Positions 56,753 through 64,000 of a stretch of 64,000 nucleotides of DNA are shown piece by piece. The first letter of the stretch is position 1. The number at the start of each line of letters is the position of its first letter. Origin of the DNA: Nocardiopsis sp. FR4 (GTDB taxonomy: Bacteria; Actinomycetota; Actinomycetes; Streptosporangiales; Streptosporangiaceae); NCBI RefSeq assembly GCF_009830945.1, contig NZ_ML776456.1, positions 1 through 64,000 of the forward strand. The letters are read 5' to 3'. The position numbers and the translations under genes are program-made. The notes beneath the pieces are model-generated. The model had not been told where the DNA came from. It saw nothing but the letters and a program-made list of their open reading frames with translations, and made no database searches.

Positions 56753-57865
56753 TTGTCCACACAGCAGAGCGGCGGCGCACTCGCCTCAGCGCGCGCCGGA
56801 GTCCAGCGCTTCGGCGGCTTCCTGGCGAGCATGGTCATGCCCAACATCGGCGCGTTCATCGCCTGGGGCCTGATCACCGCCCTGTTCATCCCCGACGGCT
56901 GGTGGCCCAACGAGCTCATGGCCGAGCTCGTCGGGCCCATGATCACCTACCTGCTCCCGCTGCTCATCGCCTACACCGGCGGCACGCTGGTCCACGGTCA
57001 GCGCGGCGGCGTGGTCGGCGCCGCGGCGACCATGGGTGTGATCGTGTCGGTGGACATGCCGATGTTCCTGGGCGCCATGGTCATGGGCCCGCTGGCCGCC
57101 TACCTCATGAAGCGGTTCGACCAGGTCGTCCAGCCCCGGATCAAGTCCGGCTTCGAGATGCTGGTCAACAACTTCAGCGCCGGTATCCTCGCGGCGGTCA
57201 TGGCCGCCCTGGGCGCCTACGTGCTCGGCCCGGTGGTCGGTCACGTCGCCCGGGGGCTGGGCGCGGGCGTGCAGTTCCTCGTCGACATGAGCCTGCTGCC
57301 GGTGGTCTCCGTCCTGGTCGAGCCGGCCAAGGTGCTCTTCCTCAACAACGCCATCAACCACGGCGTCTTCACGCCCCTGGGCACGGCCCGCGCGGTGGCC
57401 GAGGGAAGCGCCATCGAGTTCCTCATCGAGACCAACCCCGGCCCCGGCCTCGGCATCCTGCTGGCCTGCATGTTCTTCGGGCCCAAGCTGAGCCGCGCCA
57501 CCGCCCCCGGTGCGATCGTCATCCACTTCTTCGGCGGCATTCACGAGATCTACTTCCCGTACATCCTCGCCCAGCCGAAGCTGATCCTGGCCGCGATCGG
57601 CGGCGGGATGTCGGGTGTGGCGACCTTCATGGTCCTGGACGCCGGCCTGGTCTCCGCCGCCTCCCCCGGCAGCATCATCGCGCTCATGGCGGTCACCCCG
57701 CCCGGAGGCCACGTGGCCGTCCTGGCCGGTGTCGCCGCCGCCACCCTCGTCTCCTTCGCCCTCGCCTCGCTCCTGCTCGGCTTCGGCCGCGGTGAGCGCA
57801 AGGCGGAGCGCGAGGAGGCCAACGCCCAGCAGGCCGAAGCCGAGAACCAGGAGAGCACCTCATGA
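56753..57865 (+). CDS. PTS mannitol-family EIIC permease
   Basis: This 370-residue membrane permease transports and allows phosphorylation of a hexitol. It has the MtlA-type opening VQRFGGFLASMVMPNIGAFIAWGLITALF, GGTLVHGQRGGVVGAAATMGVIV, and the conserved substrate motif HFFGGIHEIYFPY. Domains B and A are separate genes here, whereas E. coli MtlA is one chain. The TTG start follows AGGAGG. The ATGA overlap couples it to EIIB. Confidence 0.9.
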   Translation: MSTQQSGGALASARAGVQRFGGFLASMVMPNIGAFIAWGLITALFIPDGWWPNELMAELVGPMITYLLPLLIAYTGGTLVHGQRGGVVGAAATMGVIVSVDMPMFLGAMVMGPLAAYLMKRFDQVVQPRIKSGFEMLVNNFSAGILAAVMAALGAYVLGPVVGHVARGLGAGVQFLVDMSLLPVVSVLVEPAKVLFLNNAINHGVFTPLGTARAVAEGSAIEFLIETNPGPGLGILLACMFFGPKLSRATAPGAIVIHFFGGIHEIYFPYILAQPKLILAAIGGGMSGVATFMVLDAGLVSAASPGSIIALMAVTPPGGHVAVLAGVAAATLVSFALASLLLGFGRGERKAEREEANAQQAEAENQESTS

Positions 57866-58170
57866 GCACCATCGAAGGCTCCGACATCAAGAGGGTCGTC
57901 GTCGCCTGCGACGCCGGTATGGGCAGCAGCGTCCTGCTCACCTCGCAGCTGAGCAGGACCCTGTCCCCGCACGGGGTCAGCGTCGAGCACTCCCCGGTGG
58001 ACCGGATCCCCGAGGGCGCCGACGTGGTGCTGTGCCACGCCGGACTGGTCGACCGGGCCCGCAAGCGGGTGCCCGACACCGTCGTCATCGGCTTCCAGAT
58101 GTTCATGGGCGACCCCGCCTTCACCCGCCTGGAACAGGCCGTCAAGACCGGGGGAACCCTTGCCGAGTGA
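57862..58170 (+). CDS. PTS mannitol-family EIIB
   Basis: This 102-residue EIIB carries the phosphorylated cysteine in ACDAGMGSS (Cys16), the hallmark of mannitol-type EIIB. It takes phosphate from EIIA and passes it to the sugar in EIIC. It overlaps EIIC by 4 bases and EIIA by 11, so all three should be produced together. Confidence 0.92.
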   Translation: MSTIEGSDIKRVVVACDAGMGSSVLLTSQLSRTLSPHGVSVEHSPVDRIPEGADVVLCHAGLVDRARKRVPDTVVIGFQMFMGDPAFTRLEQAVKTGGTLAE

Positions 58171-58603
58171 GCTCACCCTGACCGCCGAGGCGGTGCGGCT
58201 GGGCCGCACCGCCCGCGACCGGGCCGACGCCATCGACCAGTGCGGCGACCTCCTGGTCGAACTCGGCGCGGTCGAGCCCGGCTACGTGACCGCCATGCAC
58301 GAGCGGGAGGCCTCCGTCCCCACCTTCGTCGGTGAGGGGGTGGCCATCCCGCACGGCACCGACGCCTCCCGGTCCCTGGTGAGGGAGACCGCGCTGGCGG
58401 TGGTCCAGTTCCCCCACGGGGTCGACTGGGACGGGCCCACCGTCCACGTGGCCATCGGCATCGCCGCCTCGGGGGAGGAGCACCTGGGCGTGCTCTCCTC
58501 CCTGGCCGCGGTCCTCACCGACCCCGACCGGGCGGCCCGGCTGCGCTCCGCCCGGAGCCCGGCCGACGTCGTCGACCTGCTCAGCCCCGACAGCGCCGGC
58601 TGA
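58160..58603 (+). CDS. PTS mannitol/fructose-family EIIA
   Basis: This 147-residue EIIA has the active His65 in GEGVAIPHGTD and the preceding MHEREASVPTFVG, as in MtlF/FruA-type EIIA domains. It receives phosphate from HPr. The start is TTG 58160, inside the EIIB gene; a GTG at 58167 is out of frame. It is the end of the EII trio, followed by a hairpin. Confidence 0.9.
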   Translation: MPSELTLTAEAVRLGRTARDRADAIDQCGDLLVELGAVEPGYVTAMHEREASVPTFVGEGVAIPHGTDASRSLVRETALAVVQFPHGVDWDGPTVHVAIGIAASGEEHLGVLSSLAAVLTDPDRAARLRSARSPADVVDLLSPDSAG

Positions 58604-58618
58604 GGCACACCCCACCCT

Positions 58619-58645
58619 CCGCCGGGCCGCGACCCGGCCCGGCGG
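58619..58645 (+). terminator. hairpin between EIIA and dehydrogenase genes
   Basis: CCGCCGGGCC (58619-58628) pairs with GGCCCGGCGG (58636-58645) over a 7-base loop, 15 bases after the EIIA stop. Partial termination would lower expression of the dehydrogenase relative to the permease. Confidence 0.6.
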
Positions 58646-58670
58646 AAGACCCACCAGAAAGGCCCCGAAC

Positions 58671-59711
58671 ATGCTCGTCGCCCGCTTCTACGCGCCCGGT
58701 GACATCCGACTGGAGCAGGCTCCCGAGCCGACCGCCGGACCCGGACAGATCAAGATCGCCGTCGTCAACTGCTCCACCTGCGGCACCGACGTGAAGATCT
58801 CCCGGCACGGCCACCACCACATCCGCCCGCCCCGGGTGATCGGCCACGAGATCGCCGGCCGCGTCGTGCAGACGGGCGAGGGCGTCACCGGCTGGTCCGA
58901 GGGCGACCGCGTCCAGGTCATCGCCGCCATCCCCTGCGGCACCTGCGCGGAGTGCTCCGACGGCCGCTTCCCCGTGTGCTCCCGGCAGGAGTCCATGGGC
59001 TACCACTACGACGGCGGATTCGCCGAGTACATGATCATCCCCGAGGCGGTCCTGGCCGTGGACGGGGTCAACCGGATCCCGGAGAACATCGACTACGCCG
59101 AGGCCTCCGTCGCCGAGCCGCTGGCCTGCGTGCTCAACGGCCAGGAGATCGCCGGGGTCGGCGAGGGCGACACCGTGGTGGTCATGGGCGCCGGACCGAT
59201 CGGCTGCCTGCACGTGCGGCTCGCCCGGGCGCGCGGCGCCAAGGCGGTCTACCTGGTCGACCTCAACCGGGGCCGCCTGGACATGTCCGCGAACATCGTC
59301 GGGCCCGACGCCGCGATCTGCGCCGAGGAGACCGACGCGGTGGAGGAGGTGCTCCGCCTGACCGACGGCCGGGGCGCCGACGTGGTCATCACCGCCGCCG
59401 CCTCCGGGCGCGCCCAGGAGGACGCGGTGCGCATGACGGCCCGCAGCGGACGGATCAGCTTCTTCGGCGGGCTGCCCAAGGACGCGCCGATCATCCAGCT
59501 GGACTCCAACGCGGTGCACTACCGGGAGCTGCGGATCTTCGGCGCCAACGGGTCCAGCCCCGAGCACAACCGCCGCGCCCTGGAGCTGATCTCCTCCGGA
59601 GCCGTGCCGGTGGCCGACCTGATCACCGAGCGGATGGCGCTGTCGGACGTGCACAAGGCCATCGAGACGGTCGCCTCGGGCACCGCGATCAAGGTGACCA
59701 TCCAGCCGTAG
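58671..59711 (+). CDS. zinc-dependent MDR polyol/alcohol dehydrogenase
   Basis: This 346-residue medium-chain dehydrogenase has catalytic zinc ligands Cys37 (TCGTD) and His59-Glu60 (GHE), and the four structural-zinc cysteines Cys89, Cys92, Cys95 and Cys103 (IPCGTCAECSDGRFPVC). The NAD(P) loop is GAGPIGCLHVRLARA. It is of the sorbitol/galactitol-phosphate dehydrogenase kind and not the MtlD family expected for mannitol-1-phosphate. In this operon it should oxidise the polyol phosphate delivered by the PTS to a ketose phosphate, which the PfkB kinase could then phosphorylate. Confidence 0.88.
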   Translation: MLVARFYAPGDIRLEQAPEPTAGPGQIKIAVVNCSTCGTDVKISRHGHHHIRPPRVIGHEIAGRVVQTGEGVTGWSEGDRVQVIAAIPCGTCAECSDGRFPVCSRQESMGYHYDGGFAEYMIIPEAVLAVDGVNRIPENIDYAEASVAEPLACVLNGQEIAGVGEGDTVVVMGAGPIGCLHVRLARARGAKAVYLVDLNRGRLDMSANIVGPDAAICAEETDAVEEVLRLTDGRGADVVITAAASGRAQEDAVRMTARSGRISFFGGLPKDAPIIQLDSNAVHYRELRIFGANGSSPEHNRRALELISSGAVPVADLITERMALSDVHKAIETVASGTAIKVTIQP

Positions 59712-59791
59712 GGGATGCGCCCGGAGGTTTCCGGGAAGGACAACTCCGAAAAACGGTCCACCACGCCCTATATCCGACGTACGGAGCGACC

Positions 59792-61495
59792 ATGGCCCAG
59801 ACCGAACCCCTCCCGTCCCCCGCCGGCGCCGCCCGGCTGTCGGGTATCCCCGCCAGCCCCGGCGTCGCCATCGGCCCCGTGGCGCGGATGGCGGCACCGC
59901 CGTCCCTGCCCGAACGGCGTCCGGGGGCCGGGAAGCCGGAGGAGGAGGCGGACCTGGCGCGTCGGGCACTGGGGAGGGTCGCCGACCTGCTCGACCAGCG
60001 GGCGGCCGGCCTCACGGGCGAGGCGGCGGCGGTGCTCGGGGCCCAGGCGCTGATGGCGCGCGACCCCGAACTCGCGCGCCGGATCGGGGAGCACACCGAG
60101 CAGGGGGACCCGGCGGCGTGGGCCGTCTCCGCCGCATGCGGGGCCTACCAGGAGCTCCTCGCGGCGGCCGGGGGCTACCTGGCCGAACGCGCCGCCGACC
60201 TCGCCGACATCCGGGACCGCGCGGTGGCGCTGCTCCTGGACCTGCCGATGCCGGGGCTGCCCGACCCCGGGGTCGCGCACGTGCTGGTCGCCGACGACCT
60301 CGCGCCCGCCGACACCGTCCAGCTGGACACCGAGCGGGTGCTCGGCATTGTCACCCGCTACGGCGGCCCCACCAGCCACACGGTCATCCTGGCCCGGGCG
60401 CTGGGCATCCCCGCGGTCGTGGGCTGCGCCGGGGCCGGGGACCTCGCCGACGGGGTACTCGTCGCGGTCGACGGCGACGCGGGGACGGTGGCGGCCGACC
60501 CCGACGAGGAGCAGGTCGAACACGTGCGCCGGCGGGCCGAGCGCAGGCGCGCGCTGCTCGCCGAGTCCACCGGGCCGGGCCGCACCGCCGACGGCACGGG
60601 CGTCGCCCTGCTGCTCAACGTCGGCGAGGGCGACCCCGGGAAGGCTGGCGCCCACGACAGCGAGGGCGTGGGCCTGCTGCGCACCGAGTTCCTGTTCCTG
60701 GAGCGGACCGACCCGCCCACCGTCGAGGAGCAGACCGCCTCCTACACGGCTCTGTTCGAGGCCTTCGCCGGGCGCGTCGTCACGGTCCGGACCCTGGACG
60801 CGGGCTCGGACAAGCCGCTGGCCTTCGCCGCCACCGGCCAGGAGGACAACCCGGCGCTCGGGGTGCGGGGCTTCCGGACCTCCCGGGTGCACCCGGGGCT
60901 GCTCACCGAGCAGCTGGCCGCGATCGCGGCCGCCGCCCGCACCACATCGGCCCGGGTGCGGGTGATGGCGCCGATGGTCTCCACCCCCGACGAGGCGGCG
61001 GAGTTCGCCGCCCTGGCCCGCGGCGCCGGGATCGAGCGGGTCGGGGTGATGATCGAGGTGCCCGGCGCGGCCCTGCTCGCCGACCGCCTGCTGCCCAGGG
61101 TGGACTTCGTCTCGATCGGCACCAACGACCTGGCGCAGTACACCATGGCCGCCGACCGCACCCTGGGCGCGCTGCCGGACCTGCTCGACCCGTGGCAGCC
61201 CGCGCTCCTGCACCTGGTGGGAACCGTGGGCGGGGCGGGCGAGCGCTCGGGCCGCCCGGTGGGCGTGTGCGGCGAGGCCGCCGCCGACCCGCTGCTGGCC
61301 CCGGTGCTCGTGGGCCTGGGCGCGACGAGCCTGTCGATGTCGGCGCCCTCCCTGCCCGCCGTGCGCCGGGCGCTGGCCCTGCACACCCACTCGGAGTGCC
61401 GCCGCATGGCCGAGCTGGCGGTGGCCGCCTCCGGCGCCGAGCAGGCCAGGGAGGCGGTACGGGCCGTGGCCCACCCGGAGGTCGCCGCCTGGTGA
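59792..61495 (+). CDS. ptsI: PTS Enzyme I (phosphoenolpyruvate-protein phosphotransferase)
   Basis: This 567-residue enzyme starts the PTS relay by moving phosphate from PEP to HPr. It has the GIPASPGVAIGP opening, the active His196 in GGPTSHTVILARALGIPAVV, the PEP-binding GVGLLRTEFLFLERTDPPTVEEQ, and the C-terminal IGTNDLAQYTMAADRTL and GVCGEAAADP. Size and domains are normal. With HPr, EIIA, EIIB and EIIC nearby, the whole phosphorelay is encoded within about 7 kb. Confidence 0.95.
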   Translation: MAQTEPLPSPAGAARLSGIPASPGVAIGPVARMAAPPSLPERRPGAGKPEEEADLARRALGRVADLLDQRAAGLTGEAAAVLGAQALMARDPELARRIGEHTEQGDPAAWAVSAACGAYQELLAAAGGYLAERAADLADIRDRAVALLLDLPMPGLPDPGVAHVLVADDLAPADTVQLDTERVLGIVTRYGGPTSHTVILARALGIPAVVGCAGAGDLADGVLVAVDGDAGTVAADPDEEQVEHVRRRAERRRALLAESTGPGRTADGTGVALLLNVGEGDPGKAGAHDSEGVGLLRTEFLFLERTDPPTVEEQTASYTALFEAFAGRVVTVRTLDAGSDKPLAFAATGQEDNPALGVRGFRTSRVHPGLLTEQLAAIAAAARTTSARVRVMAPMVSTPDEAAEFAALARGAGIERVGVMIEVPGAALLADRLLPRVDFVSIGTNDLAQYTMAADRTLGALPDLLDPWQPALLHLVGTVGGAGERSGRPVGVCGEAAADPLLAPVLVGLGATSLSMSAPSLPAVRRALALHTHSECRRMAELAVAASGAEQAREAVRAVAHPEVAAW

Positions 61496-61538
61496 CCGCC
61501 GGGGCGGGCCGCCGCGCCTTCGCGGACGGACCCAGCTG

Positions 61539-61559
61539 TTCTCAGTGGTCAGCTGAGAA
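61539..61559. repeat. inverted repeat TTCTCAG...CTGAGAA
   Basis: TTCTCAG (61539-61545) and CTGAGAA (61553-61559) flank a 7-base loop, and an overlapping AGCTG/CAGCT pair offers an alternative stem. It lies 44 bases after the Enzyme I stop, where the composition turns AT-richer. It may be a weak terminator or an operator for the small gene pair downstream. Confidence 0.4.
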
Positions 61560-61658
61560 GTAGGGGAGCACTGTCGCGGCAGGCCATCCAATCGGCAAAA
61601 CCCACCACCTCACGGTTTTGCGAGGGCTAGAGTGTTCGCTCTCGACAGCACAGGCATA

Positions 61659-61907
61659 ATGAAGGATCCTGAAACAGGTGGTGTGTTGGGCTACTGGAGG
61701 AAGCACCCCAGGAAAGACGGCCAGGACGCACTACAGAAGATCCACGAGCTGGGTCGGCGATCGAGGACCCTCCCACCTACTACACGATCAAGTGTCCGTG
61801 CGGAGAGCATCAGCGTCAGGTCCACCCCATCGAACCCGAACTACTGGAAACAAACAGTGCGTTACGCGAAGAGAGTGTGTTCATCTGAGGCAGAGGAGGA
61901 TTCGTGA
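61659..61907 (+). CDS. HicA/toxin-like small protein with two compensating frameshifts
   Basis: The open frame gives 82 residues: MKDPETGGVLGYWRKHPRKDGQDALQKIHELGRR at the start and TPSNPNYWKQTVRYAKRVCSSEAEEDS at the end. The middle in this frame is low-complexity, but a neighbouring frame reads IEDPPTYYTIKCPCGEHQRQVH, a Cys-Pro-Cys-Gly-x-His block that fits between the two ends. One base missing near 61759 and one extra C in the C-run 61825-61828 would explain it. The restored form resembles small HicA-like mRNA interferases (CPCGxH...TPSxPxYxK). GTG 61632 is an alternative start. The stop overlaps the next gene by 4 bases. Confidence 0.6.
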   Translation: MKDPETGGVLGYWRKHPRKDGQDALQKIHELGRRSRTLPPTTRSSVRAESISVRSTPSNPNYWKQTVRYAKRVCSSEAEEDS

Positions 61908-62269
61908 GTGACGGCAGGGACGCCACCCAGATCGCCCTCCAGTTCGAGCTGATCATGCCGCCTGGTAGCGGAACCGACGATGTACACACTCATGGCGAGC
62001 GTGTGACGCAGGAGCTGCTCAAGCTGGAGCAGTGCAACGGGGACTTCACGGACTCGACGGTGAGCACCGACGCCGCACGCACGACTCTCACGGTTGAGCT
62101 CCTCCTCCTCGACGAGACCGATCCGAGTGCCGTTCTCAGGCGCGCGCTCGACGTCATCCGCACGGCCGCTCACGCGGCTGGCGGTGCCACCCCTGACTGG
62201 CCATCCGTCAGCGAACAGCCGGAACGCGTGAACATGGAGAAGACGCACCACCTCGTCATGAGCCTCTGA
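61904..62269 (+). CDS. small acidic protein paired with the toxin-like gene
   Basis: This 121-residue acidic protein (FELIMPPGSGTDDVHTHGERVTQELLKLEQCNGDF, TTLTVELLLLDETDPSAVLRRALDVIRTAAHAAGG) has a ferredoxin-like beta-alpha-beta look. Its GTG start overlaps the preceding stop and has AGGAGG upstream. The coupled arrangement of a small basic protein followed by an acidic one suggests a toxin-antitoxin-like pair, but I do not recognise the family. A strong hairpin follows. Confidence 0.65.
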   Translation: MSDGRDATQIALQFELIMPPGSGTDDVHTHGERVTQELLKLEQCNGDFTDSTVSTDAARTTLTVELLLLDETDPSAVLRRALDVIRTAAHAAGGATPDWPSVSEQPERVNMEKTHHLVMSL

Positions 62270-62291
62270 GCGCTCGGCTCCCCCGGAGCCA

Positions 62292-62323
62292 GGACGGCCT
62301 CCACCGCCGGGTGGGGGCCGTCC
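62292..62323 (+). terminator. 14-bp hairpin after the small gene pair
   Basis: GGACGGCC (62292-62299) pairs with GGCCGTCC (62316-62323). The inner CCACC (62301-62305) pairs with GGTGG (62310-62314) around a GCCG loop, with one wobble. A C/T-rich tract follows. It lies 23 bases after the stop and is one of the strongest terminators in the window. Confidence 0.75.
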
Positions 62324-62409
62324 CCGCTTTCCAGCCGAGGACCGCGGAGCGACCGCGTCCGTGCCGTGGCGGCCGCGCCGGGGTCTGCGCCCCCGTACTG
62401 GTTCCCGGC

Positions 62410-63057
62410 TCAGGGGGCCGGGGCGTCCCAGGCCCCGCCGACCACCTCGGGGACCAGGTCGAGCCGCTCCAGGAAGGCCCGGAGCAGGTCCCGCTTGTCC
62501 GTCGAACCCGAGGCGCACCAGGCCTGGTGGCCGCTGTCCAGCGCGGCGAAGAACACCGCCACCAGCACCCCCGGGCGGGGGTCGGTGCGGGGGTCCGTCC
62601 CGGCGCGCGCGGCCACGGCCCGGGCCAGGCGGTCCTGCCTGCGGTGGTAGTGGCGGAGGTTGACCTCCATCAGCTCCGGGCTCTCGGCGATCAGCTCCAT
62701 CGCGCTGCCCCTCAGGTGCAGCGAACCGCGGTCCATGCGCCTCCACAGGTCGCACATCGCGTTGCGCAGCGCGGTGAACGGGGGCTCGTCGGCCGGGCGG
62801 GTCAGCAGGGCGGCGCGCAGGTACTCGTCGACCTCCCCCAGCGCCTCCAGGACCACGTCCTCCTTGGAGCCGAAGTAGCGGAAGAACGTGCGTTGGGAGA
62901 CCCCGACGCCGGCGGCGATCTCCTCGGTGGTGGTCCGCTGGTAGCCGTGCTCGTGGAACAGGCGCAGCGCCGTCTCCATGAGCGCCTCGCGCAGCCGGGC
63001 CTTCTTGCGCTCGCGGAGCCCGACCTGCTCGTCCGGTTCGGCGCTCGTCGCGCTCAT
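62410..63057 (-). CDS. TetR-family repressor
   Basis: This 215-residue regulator has the helix-turn-helix RLREALMETALRLFHEHGYQRTTTEEIAAGVGVSQRTFFRYFGSKEDVV and a helical ligand domain with a MftR/AcrR-type C-terminal part. It is divergent from a DHA2 exporter, and two palindromes in the gap are its likely operators. This is the usual arrangement of a drug-responsive repressor and its pump. Confidence 0.92.
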   Translation of the reverse strand: MSATSAEPDEQVGLRERKKARLREALMETALRLFHEHGYQRTTTEEIAAGVGVSQRTFFRYFGSKEDVVLEALGEVDEYLRAALLTRPADEPPFTALRNAMCDLWRRMDRGSLHLRGSAMELIAESPELMEVNLRHYHRRQDRLARAVAARAGTDPRTDPRPGVLVAVFFAALDSGHQAWCASGSTDKRDLLRAFLERLDLVPEVVGGAWDAPAP

Positions 63058-63113
63058 CTGCGTGCCTCCCGCGTGTTGGGTCCCCTCCGAGGCTACCGCG
63101 TGGCGCAGATTAC

Positions 63114-63126
63114 GTCAGCCGCTGAC
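63114..63126. promoter_or_regulatory. palindromic operator 1 (TetR/exporter gap)
   Basis: GTCAGCCGCTGAC is a perfect 13-base palindrome (odd centre C at 63120). It lies nearer the TetR gene and overlaps a TTGTCA-like -35 on the minus strand, fitting autorepression. Confidence 0.65.
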
Positions 63127-63135
63127 AAAAGGCAG

Positions 63136-63165
63136 TTGCTGCAAAGATTCAGCGGCTGACATAAT
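63136..63165 (+). promoter_or_regulatory. exporter promoter with palindromic operator 2
   Basis: TTGCTG (63136-63141) and CATAAT (63160-63165) with an 18-base spacer form the exporter promoter, about 32 bases before its ATG. The second palindrome TCAGCGGCTGA (63149-63159) fills the spacer, so repressor binding would block RNA polymerase directly. Centres of the two palindromes are 34 bases apart. Confidence 0.65.
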
Positions 63166-63197
63166 CGGTGCCGGACATCGCCGGAACTGGGGGGAAC

Positions 63198-64000
63198 ATG
63201 AACGCGACGACCGCACCGCCGACCACCCGGGCGGAACCCGGGGGGCTGAGGGGAAACCCCTGGGCGACCCTGGTCGCCATCGCCTTCGGCGTGATGATGG
63301 TGGCGCTGGACGGCACCATCGTGGCCGTGGCCAACCCCGCCATCGGGGCGAGCCTGGGCGCCTCCCTGGCGGAACTGCAGTGGGTCACCCACGGCTACCT
63401 GCTCGGCCTGGCGGTGTTCCTCATCACGGCGGGCAAGCTCGGCGACCGCTTCGGCTACCGCAACACCTACCTGGTGGGCGTGGTGGGCTTCGTGCTCTCC
63501 TCGGTGGCGATCGCGCTGTCCGCCGGGGTCATCATGCTGATCGCCTTCCGCGTCCTGCAAGGGGTTTTCGGCGCCCTGCTGATGCCCGCCGCCCTGGGCC
63601 TGCTGCGCTCCGGCTTCCCGCCGCACAAGCTCGGCCGCGCCTTCGGCGTGTTCGGCAGCATCCTCGGCGCGGCCACCGCGGGCGGTCCGATCATCGGCGG
63701 CCTGCTGGTGGGCGCGTTCGGCTGGGAGTCCGTGTTCTTCGTCAACGTCCCCGTGGGCGCGGTCGCCGTGGCGCTGGCGCTGTGGCTGCTCGCGCCGAAC
63801 CGGGCCACCGACCCCGGTTCGCGCATGGACGTGCCCGGCATCGCCTTGGTCAGCGTCGCGATCTTCGCCCTGGTGTGGGCCCTGGTCGAGGCGCCCACCG
63901 CGGGCTGGGGCCACCCGGTCACACTGGTCTCCCTCGGCGTCGCCCTGGTCTTCGGCGCCGCGTTCGTGCTGTGGGAGCGCCGCCCCCGGGACCCGCTGAT
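63198..64000 (+). CDS. DHA2-family MFS exporter (EmrB/QacA), partial at right edge
   Basis: The first 267 residues are visible and run off the window. The DHA2 marks are present: LVAIAFGVMMVALDGTIVAVANPAIG in helix 1, motif A GKLGDRFGYRNTYLVG and motif C GSILGAATAGGPIIGGLLVGAFGW. About eight membrane segments are complete. ATG 63198 follows GGGGAA. Regulation by the divergent TetR through the two operators is strongly suggested. Confidence 0.92.
   Translation, partial: MNATTAPPTTRAEPGGLRGNPWATLVAIAFGVMMVALDGTIVAVANPAIGASLGASLAELQWVTHGYLLGLAVFLITAGKLGDRFGYRNTYLVGVVGFVLSSVAIALSAGVIMLIAFRVLQGVFGALLMPAALGLLRSGFPPHKLGRAFGVFGSILGAATAGGPIIGGLLVGAFGWESVFFVNVPVGAVAVALALWLLAPNRATDPGSRMDVPGIALVSVAIFALVWALVEAPTAGWGHPVTLVSLGVALVFGAAFVLWERRPRDPL

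Noticed and set aside
1..64000. CRISPR arrays, tRNA or rRNA genes, transposases and attachment sites
   Set aside because: I looked for evenly spaced repeats, cloverleaf-like ends, DDE/tyrosine recombinase motifs and terminal inverted repeats and saw none.

Overview
The window is GC-rich throughout (I judge above 70% G+C by eye), with strong G/C third positions, GTG and TTG starts, leaderless promoters and many 4-base ATGA/GTGA gene overlaps. Together with XRE/DUF397 pairs, HATPase-type regulators, a SARP regulator and type II polyketide synthases, this points to a filamentous actinomycete. Nocardiopsaceae (Nocardiopsis or a relative) is my best guess, by inference only.

The left half (963-32471) is dominated by polyketide genes. 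A four-gene aromatic set (ketosynthase KSalpha, chain-length factor CLF, acyl carrier protein ACP, aromatase; 963-4285, +) is followed by a copper-handling block (4564-8349) with CsoR-like palindromes at both ends, then a few small housekeeping genes. An almost unbroken minus-strand run follows from 23992 down to 10271: ACP, KS, CLF, two MaoC-type dehydratase halves, type II thioesterase, MFS exporter, ketoreductase, a second ACP, KS and CLF, an HCCA-isomerase-like protein, and a complete acetyl-CoA carboxylase (fused AccDA, AccB, AccC). Its two KS/CLF pairs resemble the highly reducing (polyene-forming) type II class, not the aromatic class. Divergently, from 24207, lie an AfsA-like hotdog protein, a HAD phosphatase, a second ketoreductase, a SnoaL-like protein, a malonyl transacylase, an MMPL transporter, a membrane protein and a Tat-exported lactonase. 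Three KS/CLF pairs of two classes, three ACPs and a dedicated malonyl-CoA supply are the most striking content of the window. MerR, SARP, LuxR-type response regulator and sensor kinase genes (32460-36023) flank the cluster and probably control it.

From 36585 rightward the window is mixed: an AbiEii-like nucleotidyltransferase fusion, a TetR/SDR divergent pair, a penicillin-acylase-family enzyme, and a WhiJ/AbaA-like regulatory island (two HATPases, XRE regulator, DUF397 proteins). It continues with a distinctly AT-richer gene that looks like an SRA-like plus PD-(D/E)XK modification-dependent nuclease, small Cys-rich proteins, a frameshifted helical-repeat gene, a nitronate monooxygenase, an MFS transporter, LysR and an SDR.

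From 54268 to 61495 a complete sugar-phosphotransferase locus is assembled: HPr, PfkB-type kinase, DeoR repressor, mannitol-family EIIC, EIIB and EIIA, a zinc polyol dehydrogenase and Enzyme I. Beyond it are a toxin-like small gene pair carrying two compensating frameshifts, and a divergent TetR/MFS pair with two palindromic operators; the MFS gene runs off the right edge.
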